Below are positions 35,861 through 46,023 of a DNA stretch of 64,000 nt, piece after piece (within the stretch, counting starts at the first letter, position 1; every line of letters begins with the position of its first letter). The notes beneath the pieces are model-generated. The model searched no databases, was not told where the DNA came from, and saw only the letters and a program-made list of their open reading frames with translations. Source of the stretch: Canicola haemoglobinophilus (lineage in GTDB: Bacteria > Pseudomonadota > Gammaproteobacteria > Enterobacterales > Pasteurellaceae); NCBI RefSeq assembly GCF_002015075.1, contig NZ_MUXZ01000005.1, positions 1 through 64,000 of the forward strand. Direction: 5' to 3'. Position numbers and translations under genes: made by a program.

Positions 35861-37885
35861 TTAATTCGCCATTAATTTTTCTAATACCTCACCTAACCCA
35901 CTTTGTCGTTCTGTCGCTTTATTTACCGCTATATTCCATACTTTTTGGTCAGAAAAAACGGTCACTTGGTTAATTGCCCTTGTCACCCCCGTATAAACCA
36001 ATTCTTTACATAACACTGGATTAGGTTCACTCGGTAAAATAACAAAAGTATGAGCAAATTCAGATCCCTGAGATTTATGAATTGTCATCGTAAATGCGGG
36101 GCTATGATTTGGAATACGGCTCGCTAATTCAGCCTTGCCATTTTCAAACCAAAAATATCCTTTTTCACTCCCGTCATGTTGCTTTTCCGTTAAGTACAAA
36201 GCAATATCACCATTCGCTAAACCAAGGCGACTATTATTTTCAGTAATGATGATCGGTTTTCCTAAATAGAAATCACGACTATGGTTAAATTGCACAAGCC
36301 CTTTTTGTCTTAATCGTTCAGCAATAAGTTGATTTAAATTTTCACTACCCAATTCGCCAACTCTAAGTGCGGTTAAAAATCTCACTTTATTGAAGGCAGC
36401 AAAAATATCAGCTATATGGGATTTAATCGGTAAATTATGCTCTGTGATTTTCTGAATTAGCTGCAAATATTCTGCATAATTTTGCACCGCACTTTGCACC
36501 ACTAACTCAGCACAATATTGCGCATAATGGTGTTTTGATGATTGTTCATCAGTACTTCCCTTTGCATACTCTGCCGCAAAATCAATTAAATTGATTTCAG
36601 CGTTCTCCTTACCGGTATTTTCTTGTTGATATTGTTCAAATAATTGCCAACTCGCTGCACTTTGTTGTTGATTAATTAGTTTAGCTAATTTGCCAATATA
36701 AATATGTTTACCAAAACGGCGACTCCCTTCTAAATTACACAAACAATCACGAATAAGATTTTTATTAGCCTGACTCTCTAATTTTTCCCCGGTGGTTTGT
36801 TGTAAATAATCAGCTAGTTTTGAACTAATTGGATATTGTCTAAAAGTACCTAACTCAGCCAAAATTGCCCCAGCCTCAACGGAAGAAAGCTGATCTTTAT
36901 CACCAAGTAAAATCAATCTACAAGTAGGTTTTAAAGCTTGTAATAATTTCGCCATCAAAGATAAATCCACCATTGAAGCTTCATCAACCACTAGAAGATC
37001 TATGGGGAGCGGATTACGTTTGTTATATTTTGTTTTTTCCTCAAAAAAACGCACGCCAATTAAACTATGAATAGTTTCAGCATTAAAGGGAATAGCATTT
37101 TTTATTTGTTCAGAGACATGAATATGCTCTTTTTCTGTCAGTAAATTAAAAGAGTTTTGCATACTTATTTTTAAACGATCTGAGGCTTTTCCTGTTGGAG
37201 CAACAAGGCGAATTATTAATTTCCCTTCCGCTAGTTCTTGTAGGGCTAATAATAATCTCGTCACCGTTGTGGTTTTACCCGTTCCCGGACCGCCAGTAAC
37301 CACACAAAAAGGCTGATGAATTGCAGTTGCAACGGCAATTTTTTGCCAGTTATGTGTTTGTTGTAAGCTGTTATCTTCATATTCAGCAGGAAAATATTTT
37401 TGTAAAATCATTTGCGTTTTTTCTAGCGAAACCGATTGATTTTCTTTCTGTTGCATCGTCTGAATTAAGAACTCTGCAATACGATATTCATCTTGCCAGA
37501 TCCGATAAAAATAAAGGCGATTATTTTGTAGCACTAAAGGTTTCGCTTCATGCACTGGATCTTGAGTAAATGCAATATGATCAATCAGCAATTCTTGCCA
37601 TTTTGATATAGCCAAATTCTCAATTTTATCTTTAATTTCATCAAGGTAGCCTCGTTCCACATAAGGTAGATTAAAGATATTTTTAAATGCGAAATTAGCG
37701 AGTTTTAAACAAGTATGCCCTTGCTGATAGTGAAAACTACAAAGTGCGGCAAGTAAAATGGCTAAATTTTTAACTTGTGGCGAGTAATCCAAATTTTGCT
37801 GTTTATCGGCGATCAACTTTGCAAAATAATAGTCGCTAGCTTGAATTAATTGTTTTTCTTTAAGTTGAGACAAAATAGTTAACAT
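35861..37885 (-). CDS. recD: Exodeoxyribonuclease V alpha subunit
   Basis: The fast 5'-3' helicase of RecBCD, 674 residues. Walker A is VTGGPGTGKTTTVTRLL and Walker B LLVVDEASMVDLS; the late SF1 motif FTMTIHKSQGSEFAHTFVIL and VYTGVTRA are present. Its start codon overlaps the recB stop (TAATG), so the subunits are translationally coupled. The complex repairs double-strand breaks and degrades foreign DNA, which matters in a naturally competent genus. recC is not in the window. Confidence 0.95.
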   Translation of the reverse strand: MLTILSQLKEKQLIQASDYYFAKLIADKQQNLDYSPQVKNLAILLAALCSFHYQQGHTCLKLANFAFKNIFNLPYVERGYLDEIKDKIENLAISKWQELLIDHIAFTQDPVHEAKPLVLQNNRLYFYRIWQDEYRIAEFLIQTMQQKENQSVSLEKTQMILQKYFPAEYEDNSLQQTHNWQKIAVATAIHQPFCVVTGGPGTGKTTTVTRLLLALQELAEGKLIIRLVAPTGKASDRLKISMQNSFNLLTEKEHIHVSEQIKNAIPFNAETIHSLIGVRFFEEKTKYNKRNPLPIDLLVVDEASMVDLSLMAKLLQALKPTCRLILLGDKDQLSSVEAGAILAELGTFRQYPISSKLADYLQQTTGEKLESQANKNLIRDCLCNLEGSRRFGKHIYIGKLAKLINQQQSAASWQLFEQYQQENTGKENAEINLIDFAAEYAKGSTDEQSSKHHYAQYCAELVVQSAVQNYAEYLQLIQKITEHNLPIKSHIADIFAAFNKVRFLTALRVGELGSENLNQLIAERLRQKGLVQFNHSRDFYLGKPIIITENNSRLGLANGDIALYLTEKQHDGSEKGYFWFENGKAELASRIPNHSPAFTMTIHKSQGSEFAHTFVILPSEPNPVLCKELVYTGVTRAINQVTVFSDQKVWNIAVNKATERQSGLGEVLEKLMAN

Positions 37886-40800
37886 TAGAATAAACTCTCC
37901 AATTCAGAAATTAAACGCCAATCTGGTTTATCAAAAAATACACCTGAACTATCCTTACCATTCATACCACGCAAGAAAGTATAAATTACACCGCCAAAAT
38001 CACGTTCATAATCATAATTTTTATCTCGCTCTTTTAAATAACGATGTAAGGCAATGGTATAAATTAAATATTGCCAATCATAATGGCTATTGCACATGGC
38101 TTTGCTTAAATTGTCTTGCTCATAATCTCGTGGGGAATTTCCTAATAAATTAGACTTATAATCTAATAAATAATATTTCCCTTCAAAACGGACAACCAAA
38201 TCAATAAAACCTCTTACCATGCCTTGAATACTCTCCATTAATAATGGAGGCGAAGGTAAATGATGATATTTATGTAAAAGCTGATTAAAGGCATTTTGAT
38301 TAAATCGTTGATTTAATTTCAAATAAAATTGCATTTCTTTTAAACAATCTTGCTGTTTAATATTTCCTAACGTAAATGCCGTATATCCTTCGATTAAAGG
38401 TGTATTAAAGATTGCCTCAATCCACTGATGTAAAGATATTTGCCATTCATCAGATAATTGCAAAGCCTGACAAAGTTTAGATAAATGTTCCTCATTTAAG
38501 GCTTGCTCCATATTATATTTTTCAAAATAACGATGGATTTCAGTTCCAATATGCGTACCATGAGGAAAGTCAAAAGGTGAGAAACCTGCTGGATAATCAG
38601 AAACCACATTCAACTCAACATCACTGCTAATAGGCTGAATTAACCTCTTATTATCTTTGAAGTCATAATCTCTTGCCTGATCAAAAACGCCCTCAATTTC
38701 TACCGCACTTTGAATTTTTTGCTGAGCATGTAAGGCTTTGTTACGTTGATGACGATAGGTAATTTCGGTAAAACTGGTTACTGTCCAATCCCTTTCAATC
38801 CAACCATGAAACTCTTCAGCGGTAACTGGTTGAAGTTCCTCCTCCATTGCAACATGCTCTCTTTGTTCTGCCAACAGTTGCTCAGCGTTTTCAACGAAAA
38901 TACACTTATCTCCCAATTGTTCAATCATTGGCGTTAACAACTCATTTGTATCATATTCAGTAATGTTTTTATTGATACCAATTTCCCCTTTACTTAATAC
39001 ATACAACAACGCATTCCATTTTTTATCAAAAACAGTCGGGAGATTAACTACAATCTGATATTTCGCACGAGTAAGGGCAACATAAAGCAAACGAATATCT
39101 TCCGCCATACGTTCTTTTTCAATATATTCCGAATGTTGTTTATCCATATCCCATAACACTTGTTCCTTATCTTCATCATAGTAAGTGTTAATAGAATTAT
39201 CGTGGAAACGAGAAGGCTTACAAATAAAAGGAAGCCAAACTAAATCATAAGCTAGACCTTTAGATTTATGCAATGTCACAATTTTGACTAATTCTCTATC
39301 ACTTTCTAAACGGATTTGCTCTTCTAAACGATCTTCCCCTTGAATTTGTTTTTCAAACCAACGAAGTAAAGCTGCTTCCGTATCGTTCAGTCTTGCTGCG
39401 TGTTGCAATAATTCACTTAAATGCCACAAGTCCGTCATTTTTCTTTCACCTTGTGTCATTATTTGTAAATTTTCATTAATTTTTTCAGCATTGAACAAAT
39501 GATGCAACATCGGCAAAACACCTTGTTTTTGCCATTGTTTCTGATAAGCAATAAAACGCTCTACGTAACTTTCCCATAAGCTTTCATCTTGTTTAATTTG
39601 GAAAATTTCTGCACTGCTTTTAGCAAAAAGGCTCGAACTAATTGCATTGAGAATATTATTTTCATTTAAAGGATTTAAACATGCTCGCAAAATAGACAAT
39701 AATTCTTGTGCTGTAATGCTATCAAAAACATTACTTGTATCCGATAAATAAACTGATGAAATACCTTTCGCACTTAGCGCTTTTTGTATTTTCTCCGCTT
39801 GGAAAAAACTACTTACTAAAACTGCAATATTTTTAGCTCTTAATGGCTTATTGTCTAAAACAGCTTGATTCCGAACCGCACTTTGCAACCAATGCTCAAT
39901 AGACAATGCACAATTTTCTGCTAATTGATCATCATTGCCATCTGTCATATAGCATCTTAACGCTGGTTCAGCTTTCCCATTTAATAAGAATTGATGAGGA
40001 ATGAGATTACCTTGCTCATCGTAGTTCAAACCTTTGGCAATTTGCTGAAATTTAATTTTTTTATATAAAAATGGTGGGGGCTCCTGAAAGTCAAAGAGAT
40101 GGTTAACTACTTGAATAAGTGGCTGTGTAGATCGCCAGTTTTCACCCAAATTGAACTGATGCTGTGCGTTTTCTGTTGCTTTTAAATAAGTAAAAATATC
40201 TGCCCCACGGAATTTATAAATAGATTGTTTAGGATCACCGATCATAATAAATCCCGAATTTCCCTCCGCACTTTCCATATAAATTCGTTTGAAAATATCA
40301 TATTGCTGTTGATCTGTGTCCTGAAATTCATCAATCATCGCAAAAGGATATTGATGACGAATAAGCTGTGCTAGTTCTTGTCCTTGTGGCTGATATAAAG
40401 CTTCACGCACTAAACGCAAAAGATCATCAAAGCCTTTCTGTTGATGGGTTAATTTATAATCTAACACCTTACGACTTAACTCTTGCATGCAATGATATAA
40501 AAGCACGGAAACATTATTCGTCATTTGTGCAATTTCATTAGCTGCTAAACTTTCTAATTCTGCAAATAATGCATGCGATACTTCAGGTTCTTTTTTTGCT
40601 AATTCTGATTGATAAAAATATTTTGCTTGATCAGGCGGAGAAATGACATATAAGTTATTTGCCCAATCGCGCATTTTATTAAAACGACTTTCAAACCAAT
40701 CTTTACGCCATTTTTTTTCTACGACAAGATCTTTGAGTGTCTGTTCATTATCCAACCAACACTGTTTAAATTCATTAATTTTTTCAAGCTGTGGACCTAC

Positions 40801-41544
40801 TTGTTCCTTTAGAAATAGTTGTAGATTACCTTCTAATAAGTGCGGTTTGTTTGTGTTTACTTTTGGTGGATTGGTAAGATATTTCTTCTCGATTTCCGAT
40901 AATAACCCATTGGGAGAGCCTAATTTATTAAAAATAAAGTTCGCCACGAATAAAGGTTGTTGATAAAAATTTTCTCGCCATAATTCATTTGCTAAACGTT
41001 TAATAAGATCCGTTTCATCCGTCACTAATTCCATATTGAAGTGAACCCCAGAATTAAAAGCATATTGCATCAACACTTGGCGACAAAAACTATGGATAGT
41101 GGAAATAGCGGAAATATCCAAATTTTGTTCCGCTAAAGTTAAACGATAAATAGCAAGTTTAATGTCTTGAATATATGGCAATAATTCTCGTGTAAATTGA
41201 TCTTCGATAAGAGTCTTATCTCGATGTTGTTCATATTGAATGAGTTGCTGTTTTGTTTGCGAAATTCGTTCGCCAATTCTCTGTTTTAACTCCTGCGTAG
41301 CCATTTCAGTAAAGGTTACGACCAAAATTTGATTTACTTCCAATGCTTGAGGAAAGTTATTTTCCCCAGCTTGCAAGAGCAAACGAATATAAAGGGAAAC
41401 AATTGAGTGGGTTTTTCCAGTCCCTGCAGAAGCTTCAATTAAACTGACCGCACTTAACGGAGTAGAAATAGGATTAAAAGGTTGGGAAGGAGAAGTTTGT
41501 TCGGAAGACTGTTGATCTTGTAAATTAGCCATGAAATTACACAT
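37885..41544 (-). CDS. recB: Exodeoxyribonuclease V beta subunit
   Basis: The 3'-5' helicase and nuclease of RecBCD, about 1219 residues. UvrD-type Walker A is SLIEASAGTGKTHSIV near residue 40, motif II is YPFAMIDEFQDTDQQQYDIF, and KIVTLHKSKGLAYDLVWLPF lies in the helicase half. The C-terminal nuclease has YYLLDYKSNLLG with the catalytic Asp and Lys. The second ATG at 41532 (MANLQDQQSS) may be the true start; neither has a strong RBS. Several uptake signals are internal. Confidence 0.96.
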   Translation of the reverse strand: MCNFMANLQDQQSSEQTSPSQPFNPISTPLSAVSLIEASAGTGKTHSIVSLYIRLLLQAGENNFPQALEVNQILVVTFTEMATQELKQRIGERISQTKQQLIQYEQHRDKTLIEDQFTRELLPYIQDIKLAIYRLTLAEQNLDISAISTIHSFCRQVLMQYAFNSGVHFNMELVTDETDLIKRLANELWRENFYQQPLFVANFIFNKLGSPNGLLSEIEKKYLTNPPKVNTNKPHLLEGNLQLFLKEQVGPQLEKINEFKQCWLDNEQTLKDLVVEKKWRKDWFESRFNKMRDWANNLYVISPPDQAKYFYQSELAKKEPEVSHALFAELESLAANEIAQMTNNVSVLLYHCMQELSRKVLDYKLTHQQKGFDDLLRLVREALYQPQGQELAQLIRHQYPFAMIDEFQDTDQQQYDIFKRIYMESAEGNSGFIMIGDPKQSIYKFRGADIFTYLKATENAQHQFNLGENWRSTQPLIQVVNHLFDFQEPPPFLYKKIKFQQIAKGLNYDEQGNLIPHQFLLNGKAEPALRCYMTDGNDDQLAENCALSIEHWLQSAVRNQAVLDNKPLRAKNIAVLVSSFFQAEKIQKALSAKGISSVYLSDTSNVFDSITAQELLSILRACLNPLNENNILNAISSSLFAKSSAEIFQIKQDESLWESYVERFIAYQKQWQKQGVLPMLHHLFNAEKINENLQIMTQGERKMTDLWHLSELLQHAARLNDTEAALLRWFEKQIQGEDRLEEQIRLESDRELVKIVTLHKSKGLAYDLVWLPFICKPSRFHDNSINTYYDEDKEQVLWDMDKQHSEYIEKERMAEDIRLLYVALTRAKYQIVVNLPTVFDKKWNALLYVLSKGEIGINKNITEYDTNELLTPMIEQLGDKCIFVENAEQLLAEQREHVAMEEELQPVTAEEFHGWIERDWTVTSFTEITYRHQRNKALHAQQKIQSAVEIEGVFDQARDYDFKDNKRLIQPISSDVELNVVSDYPAGFSPFDFPHGTHIGTEIHRYFEKYNMEQALNEEHLSKLCQALQLSDEWQISLHQWIEAIFNTPLIEGYTAFTLGNIKQQDCLKEMQFYLKLNQRFNQNAFNQLLHKYHHLPSPPLLMESIQGMVRGFIDLVVRFEGKYYLLDYKSNLLGNSPRDYEQDNLSKAMCNSHYDWQYLIYTIALHRYLKERDKNYDYERDFGGVIYTFLRGMNGKDSSGVFFDKPDWRLISELESLF

Positions 41545-41687
41545 CGAAAATAGGACATAGAATGTTGGCTAATGTACCGAACCTCAGCAATTTTTGCAAA
41601 CCTTGAGAAGGTATTTTCTTTTGATTGTATCAATTTGATTTTAAAGTAAAAATGGATTTTAGCGATTGAGAATATTAAAAACATAAA

Positions 41688-41711
41688 AAAGCAAGGTTTT
41701 ACCCTTGCTTT
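41688..41711. terminator. Terminator between higA and recB
   Basis: AAAGCAAGG pairs with CCTTGCTTT, just past the higA stop on the minus strand. Confidence 0.75.
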
Positions 41712-41729
41712 ACATCTAATTCTATATTG

Positions 41730-42038
41730 TTAAATAGCCGCTATTTGCTTAAATAACTGCGGTTCTTTTTCTACTAGTTTTAACAATAAAATAGCTTGGG
41801 CATTGGGTTTTGTTTTACCTTGTTCCCATGCTTGATAGGTTCTAACACTAGTGCGCAACTTATGTGCAAAAACGCCCTGTGAAAGATTAAGAGAATGTCT
41901 AATTTCTTTTATCTCTTCAGCCTTGATTGTTAAAGGCTCAAAGCGTTCTAGTGTTTCTGTTTTTAGTGTTCGCTTACCATCTAAATGCTCTTCTAATGCG
42001 GCCAAGCCTTCCATTAAATCATCAAAAAATTTTGACAT
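41730..42038 (-). CDS. higA: HigA-type antitoxin
   Basis: A 102-residue XRE-family antitoxin. The helix-turn-helix lies at about residues 45-85 (EIRHSLNLSQGVFAHKLRTSVRTYQAWEQGKTKPNAQA). The N-terminal 35 residues are probably the toxin-binding arm. The gene follows its toxin by 11 bases, the reversed order typical of higBA. It is expected to neutralise the toxin and repress the operon. Confidence 0.88.
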   Translation of the reverse strand: MSKFFDDLMEGLAALEEHLDGKRTLKTETLERFEPLTIKAEEIKEIRHSLNLSQGVFAHKLRTSVRTYQAWEQGKTKPNAQAILLLKLVEKEPQLFKQIAAI

Positions 42039-42049
42039 AATATCCCCCC

Positions 42050-42385
42050 TTATAATTTGCTCTTAATTCGTTCAACAATCGCTAAAAATGCTTTTCTTTG
42101 CTCATTCGTTAAGTCTGTTTGCTGATTTTTGCTATAAGCAGATATAAAAAATATCTGACTTTCATTCAAAAAATAGTAATAAATTACTCTATATCCACTC
42201 CGTTTTCCCTTATTGCTTTTTTCGCTTGACACTCTGATTTTTCGCAACCCAGCCATGCCTTGCATTAAATCACCTTTTTCGGGATTTTGTAGCAACTCAT
42301 TTTGCAATGCTCTATATTCTTCATCGGTTAAATATTCAGCTCTAAAGCGCTCAAAAGGCGGTAGCTCTAAAAATGTTAACTTCAT
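42050..42385 (-). CDS. higB: HigB-type toxin (RelE fold)
   Basis: A predicted ribosome-dependent mRNA endonuclease of 111 residues, resembling V. cholerae HigB2. It starts MKLTFLELPPFERFRAEYLTDEEYRALQNELLQNPEKGD and has the Gp49/RelE core GLRKIRVSSEKSNKGKRSGYRVIYYYF with basic residues used for RNA contact. It comes first in the operon. The pair lies between recB and htpX and may be a small acquired module or long resident. Confidence 0.87.
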   Translation of the reverse strand: MKLTFLELPPFERFRAEYLTDEEYRALQNELLQNPEKGDLMQGMAGLRKIRVSSEKSNKGKRSGYRVIYYYFLNESQIFFISAYSKNQQTDLTNEQRKAFLAIVERIKSKL

Positions 42386-42398
42386 ATATTTTCTTCTC

Positions 42399-42417
42399 TA
42401 TACCTTAATCAAGTATA
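42399..42417 (-). promoter_or_regulatory. Probable HigA operator
   Basis: TATACCTTAATCAAGTATA is a near-perfect palindrome (one bulged C) 14 bases upstream of the higB start. Autorepression at such a site is usual for HigA. Confidence 0.5.
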
Positions 42418-42525
42418 TATAATTTTCAATCATGCGCAACTCTTTATTATCTTTTCCAACAACGCAAGCGGTTACAATATCCTCTAGTGAAAGAATGTGA
42501 AATTAAGAACAGAATAAAAAAAGAA

Positions 42526-42549
42526 AACGGAGCAAATTTTTGCTCCGTT
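42526..42549 (-). terminator. Terminator of htpX
   Basis: AACGGAGCAAA pairs with TTTGCTCCGTT, followed on the minus strand by TTCTTTTTTT. Confidence 0.88.
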
Positions 42550-42555
42550 CTCCTT

Positions 42556-43422
42556 TTATTTACCACCTAGCGTATTCAAGTTGCGTAGCGCTTCAATGCG
42601 CTTTTCTAATGGTGGATGGCTCAAGAATAAAGCAGCGAGTCCACCTCGTTTTCCATTAATTGCAAAAGCCGCTAATTGACCTTCCATTTCTTGTGGTTCA
42701 TGTAAAGTTTGCAAGCGTTGTAAGGCTGCAATCATTTTATGTTTGCCGACTAATTCTGCTGAACCTGCATCCGCTTTAAATTCACGATGACGAGAAAACC
42801 ACATTGCGATCATGCTTGCTAACACGCCAAATACTAACTCAAGCACCATAGAAACCATAAAGTACATACCTTGGCTAGTATTACCATCACGATCCGTCGC
42901 CGCAACCTTGGCAACCATTCGAGAAATAAAAATCACGAAGGTATTTAATACGCCTTGTAACAACGTCATGGTGACCATATCGCCACTCTTAATATGGCTT
43001 ACCTCATGGGCTAAAACAGCTTCAGCTTCATCTCTAGTCATAGAGTTGAGTAATCCGGTACTCACCGCAACAAGAGAATTCTTTTTCGTTGCACCTGTTG
43101 CAAAAGCATTAACATCCGCAGAATGATAAATAGCTACGGTTGGCATTGGTAAACCCGCTCTTTCCGCTTGAGAATGTACTGTTTGAACTAACCAACGTTC
43201 CGTTTCATTACGAGGTTGTTCAATAACTTGACCATTCACCGAACGTAACGCCATGGATTTTGACATTAATAAAGAAATAATAGATCCAGTAAAACCAAAT
43301 AAAGCAGCTAAAATCAACAAACCAGCTGCATCTTGACTTTGAATACCAGTCAAGGTCAAAATAATGTTAAAAACAAATAAAACCGCAAAGTTAGTAGCTA
43401 AAAAAAGCAAAATTCGCATCAT
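42556..43422 (-). CDS. htpX: Membrane zinc protease HtpX
   Basis: An inner-membrane M48 metalloprotease of 288 residues for quality control of membrane proteins. Two membrane spans lie near the N-terminus and two more after the zinc motif HEVSHIKSGD (HExxH); the third ligand Glu is in FSRHREFKADAGSAELV. Length matches the family. It is usually induced by envelope stress; no regulatory site is obvious here. Confidence 0.95.
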   Translation of the reverse strand: MMRILLFLATNFAVLFVFNIILTLTGIQSQDAAGLLILAALFGFTGSIISLLMSKSMALRSVNGQVIEQPRNETERWLVQTVHSQAERAGLPMPTVAIYHSADVNAFATGATKKNSLVAVSTGLLNSMTRDEAEAVLAHEVSHIKSGDMVTMTLLQGVLNTFVIFISRMVAKVAATDRDGNTSQGMYFMVSMVLELVFGVLASMIAMWFSRHREFKADAGSAELVGKHKMIAALQRLQTLHEPQEMEGQLAAFAINGKRGGLAALFLSHPPLEKRIEALRNLNTLGGK

Positions 43423-43506
43423 AATAAAGTTCCTTTATAGTAAAAAAATTCCTCGCCTATAATAAGGACAAAATATTGAAACTCAAGGGAAAAGAAAAAA
43501 TATTTA

Positions 43507-44571
43507 TCACCATAAACTCATTTGTTTTTGTTCTGTCATTGTGGGGATATTGACATGCAATCCAACTAGGCGCACAGAACGATTTTGGCAGCGCTGCCAA
43601 ATTTGCATTAATAACTGGATAAAGTTTTCTAACGAACATTCCACCGCACTTTTTTCCAATGTCGTAGTATGAAAGTCATCAAATTTTAATTTCACGCCAA
43701 TTTTACAAAATTGTTCAAGTGGAATAGTTGGACAAGCTCGCTTAATACGTTGTAACAACAACGGATAAAGGCGCTGAATAACCTCGATACCTTGCTCAGC
43801 TTGCCAAATATTTTTCATTAAAGTGCGCTCAATTCCGATAGATTTTGGTTCTCTATGCGGTTGCACAAGACGATCATCTATACCTTGGCTAAACTGCCAA
43901 ATTCGCTGTCCTATTTTACCGAATTGATTGATTAGAACATGATAATCAAATTGCTGAATATCCAAACAAGTTTCCAAGCCCATTTGCTGTAATCGTTGTG
44001 TGGTAACTTTACCTACACCTGGAATTTTTCTCAGTGGCAATTGTTTAATAAAAATCTCAACTTCCTCTGGCTTAATTACAAACTGCCCATTGGGTTTATT
44101 CTGATCAGATGCAATTTTTGCTAAGAATTTTAGCGGGGCAATTCCAGCAGAAGCTGTCAATCCCGTTTCCTGAAAAATTGCTTGTCTAATTTCTTGTGCA
44201 ATCCAAGTTGCTGAACCTGAGCATTTTTCACAATCTGTTACATCTAAATAAGCCTCGTCCAAAGATAAAGGCTCAATTAAATCTGTATAGCGCAAAAAAA
44301 TCTGCTGGATTTGCTGTGAAACCTGTTTATACAAAGGCATATTGACTGGTAACAATACCAAATTAGGGCAAAGTTTTAGCGCTTGTGCTGTTGACATTGC
44401 ACTGTGTAAACCAAACTGACGTGCAACATAATTACAAGTGCTTAAGACGCCTCGCTGACTAGCCAAACCACCTACGGCAACAGGCTTATGACGTAATTCC
44501 AGCTTATCTCTAATTTCAATAGAGGCATAAAAGCAATCCATATCAATATGAATAATTTTACGAGATGTCAT
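43507..44571 (-). CDS. dinB: DNA polymerase IV
   Basis: A Y-family translesion polymerase of 354 residues. It shows the catalytic carboxylates in HIDMDCFYASIE and SLDEAYLDVT, helix-hairpin-helix IPGVGKVTTQRLQQMG and the C-terminal little-finger domain. I start it at ATG 44571 (MTSRKIIHID); the upstream ATG at 44613 adds residues encoded through the uptake-signal hairpin. No clear LexA box is visible in the short upstream gap. The C-terminus ends KQMSLW, a beta-clamp-binding-like QxxLW motif. Confidence 0.93.
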   Translation of the reverse strand: MTSRKIIHIDMDCFYASIEIRDKLELRHKPVAVGGLASQRGVLSTCNYVARQFGLHSAMSTAQALKLCPNLVLLPVNMPLYKQVSQQIQQIFLRYTDLIEPLSLDEAYLDVTDCEKCSGSATWIAQEIRQAIFQETGLTASAGIAPLKFLAKIASDQNKPNGQFVIKPEEVEIFIKQLPLRKIPGVGKVTTQRLQQMGLETCLDIQQFDYHVLINQFGKIGQRIWQFSQGIDDRLVQPHREPKSIGIERTLMKNIWQAEQGIEVIQRLYPLLLQRIKRACPTIPLEQFCKIGVKLKFDDFHTTTLEKSAVECSLENFIQLLMQIWQRCQNRSVRLVGLHVNIPTMTEQKQMSLW

Positions 44572-44579
44572 AGTCAAAA

Positions 44580-44616
44580 AAAGTGCGGTCAAAATCATCA
44601 ATTTGTACCGCACTTT
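44580..44616 (-). terminator. Inverted uptake-signal terminator of the allose operon
   Basis: AAAGTGCGGT (44580-44589) pairs with ACCGCACTTT (44607-44616) with a 17-base loop, between rpiB and dinB. Confidence 0.65.
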
Positions 44617-44672
44617 AGCACAAGTTACTGTATAAAAAAACAGATACCCAGTAATTTCTTTTTATTGTTATC

Positions 44673-45116
44673 TTATTTTGTTGCTAAATCCTCAATCATA
44701 TCCAAACGCTGTTGATGTCTGCCTCCATCATAAGGAGTATTCAACCATAATGTTGCTAAAGCCAATGCTTTTTGTGGAGAAATAATATTTGCACCAAAAG
44801 CAATAATATTAGCATCATTATGCTCACGGCACATAAGTGCGGTTATTTCTTCACTGCATAATGCACAGCGGATACCTGAGATTTTATTGGCAGCGATGGA
44901 AATACCAACACCAGTTCCACAAATTAAAATCCCCATATCTACTTTATTTTGTTTAATAGCTTGTGCGACAGATTCTGCATAAATAGGGTAATGGGTTCTT
45001 TCTGCTGAATAAGTTCCCATATCCGTAACTAAATGCCCCTGTTTCGTTAATTTATCAATCAAAAAGGCTTTATGTTCAAGCCCAATATGATCTGAACCAA
45101 TTGCAATACGTTTCAT
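44673..45116 (-). CDS. rpiB: Allose-6-phosphate/ribose-5-phosphate isomerase B
   Basis: A LacAB/RpiB-family isomerase of 147 residues that converts allose-6-P to allulose-6-P and can act on ribose-5-P. The N-terminal IAIGSDHIGLEHKAFL has the family GSDH motif, CGTGVGISIAANK carries the active-site Cys, and HNDANIIAFGA follows. It abuts alsK (TAAATG) as the last gene of the operon. In E. coli, rpiB is divergent from the als genes; here it is built in. Confidence 0.94.
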   Translation of the reverse strand: MKRIAIGSDHIGLEHKAFLIDKLTKQGHLVTDMGTYSAERTHYPIYAESVAQAIKQNKVDMGILICGTGVGISIAANKISGIRCALCSEEITALMCREHNDANIIAFGANIISPQKALALATLWLNTPYDGGRHQQRLDMIEDLATK

Positions 45117-46013
45117 TTATGATTCTCCTATATGCTGGCTTGCATATAAAGCTGCACCAATAGCACCATTAAATAATGATGGTTCTGCTTTAAAGATAGT
45201 TAAATTTCTATAAGGTAAAGGTTTTCGAATATGATTTGCTAATAATCTTTTTAACGACTCTAGAGGGAAGTCTGGCATATCCATAACTCCTCCACCTAAA
45301 ATTAGCCCATGTGGATCGAATAAATTAACTACTGTACTTATGGCTTTAGCTAAATTGGTTAGATAATCCTTAATAAAAGGATGGTTGCATTGATGAGTAA
45401 AAATTTCCTCTATTGCAAACTCAAATTGTTGTTCCTCATACCAATGTTTTAATGCTCTTCCTGAACAAAGAGTTTCTAAACAAGCTTGATTACCACAACT
45501 ACAGAGTAAATTCTTATCTCCATAAGGAATATGTCCTAGTTCGCCTGCTACGCCATTAGTCCCAAGAAACAGCCTACCATTAAGCCAAATGGAAAATCCA
45601 AGACCTGTACCAAGATAAACGCCTAAAGCAATTTTATTTTGCAGTTTATAGAAGTTAACGTCATAGATCATTTGTAAATTTACATCACGTTCTAAATAAA
45701 CTTCACAATTAAATTTTTTGGATAAGTATGGTACTAAATCGGAGAAATTTTGTGGTTCCATATTGAGATTAGGAACAGACAAAACGTTCTTACGATCTGC
45801 AGAAATCGCAGCAGGTAAACCAATTACAATAGATTTCACATTGTGTTCATTTATGTATTTTTGGCAAAAATCTGTCAGTCCATTGAGCAGATTTTCTCCT
45901 AATACATCTTTTGTTTTTTGCCTATCCGTCAGAATAACTTGAGATTTCTGATCTAATAGACAAATACGAATATGGGTTGCTCCCATATCTATTCCAACAA
46001 AAATATCAGCCAT
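45117..46013 (-). CDS. alsK: D-allose kinase
   Basis: A ROK-family sugar kinase of 298 residues. The ATP-binding motif is FVGIDMGATHIRICLL, and the zinc/ROK signature GELGHIPYGDKNLLCSCGNQACLETLCSGRAL holds the Cys residues. It phosphorylates allose to allose-6-P in the cytoplasm. The assignment rests on its place beside alsE and the als transporter. Eleven bases separate it from alsE. Confidence 0.9.
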   Translation of the reverse strand: MADIFVGIDMGATHIRICLLDQKSQVILTDRQKTKDVLGENLLNGLTDFCQKYINEHNVKSIVIGLPAAISADRKNVLSVPNLNMEPQNFSDLVPYLSKKFNCEVYLERDVNLQMIYDVNFYKLQNKIALGVYLGTGLGFSIWLNGRLFLGTNGVAGELGHIPYGDKNLLCSCGNQACLETLCSGRALKHWYEEQQFEFAIEEIFTHQCNHPFIKDYLTNLAKAISTVVNLFDPHGLILGGGVMDMPDFPLESLKRLLANHIRKPLPYRNLTIFKAEPSLFNGAIGAALYASQHIGES

Positions 46014-46023
46014 AGCTTATTCC

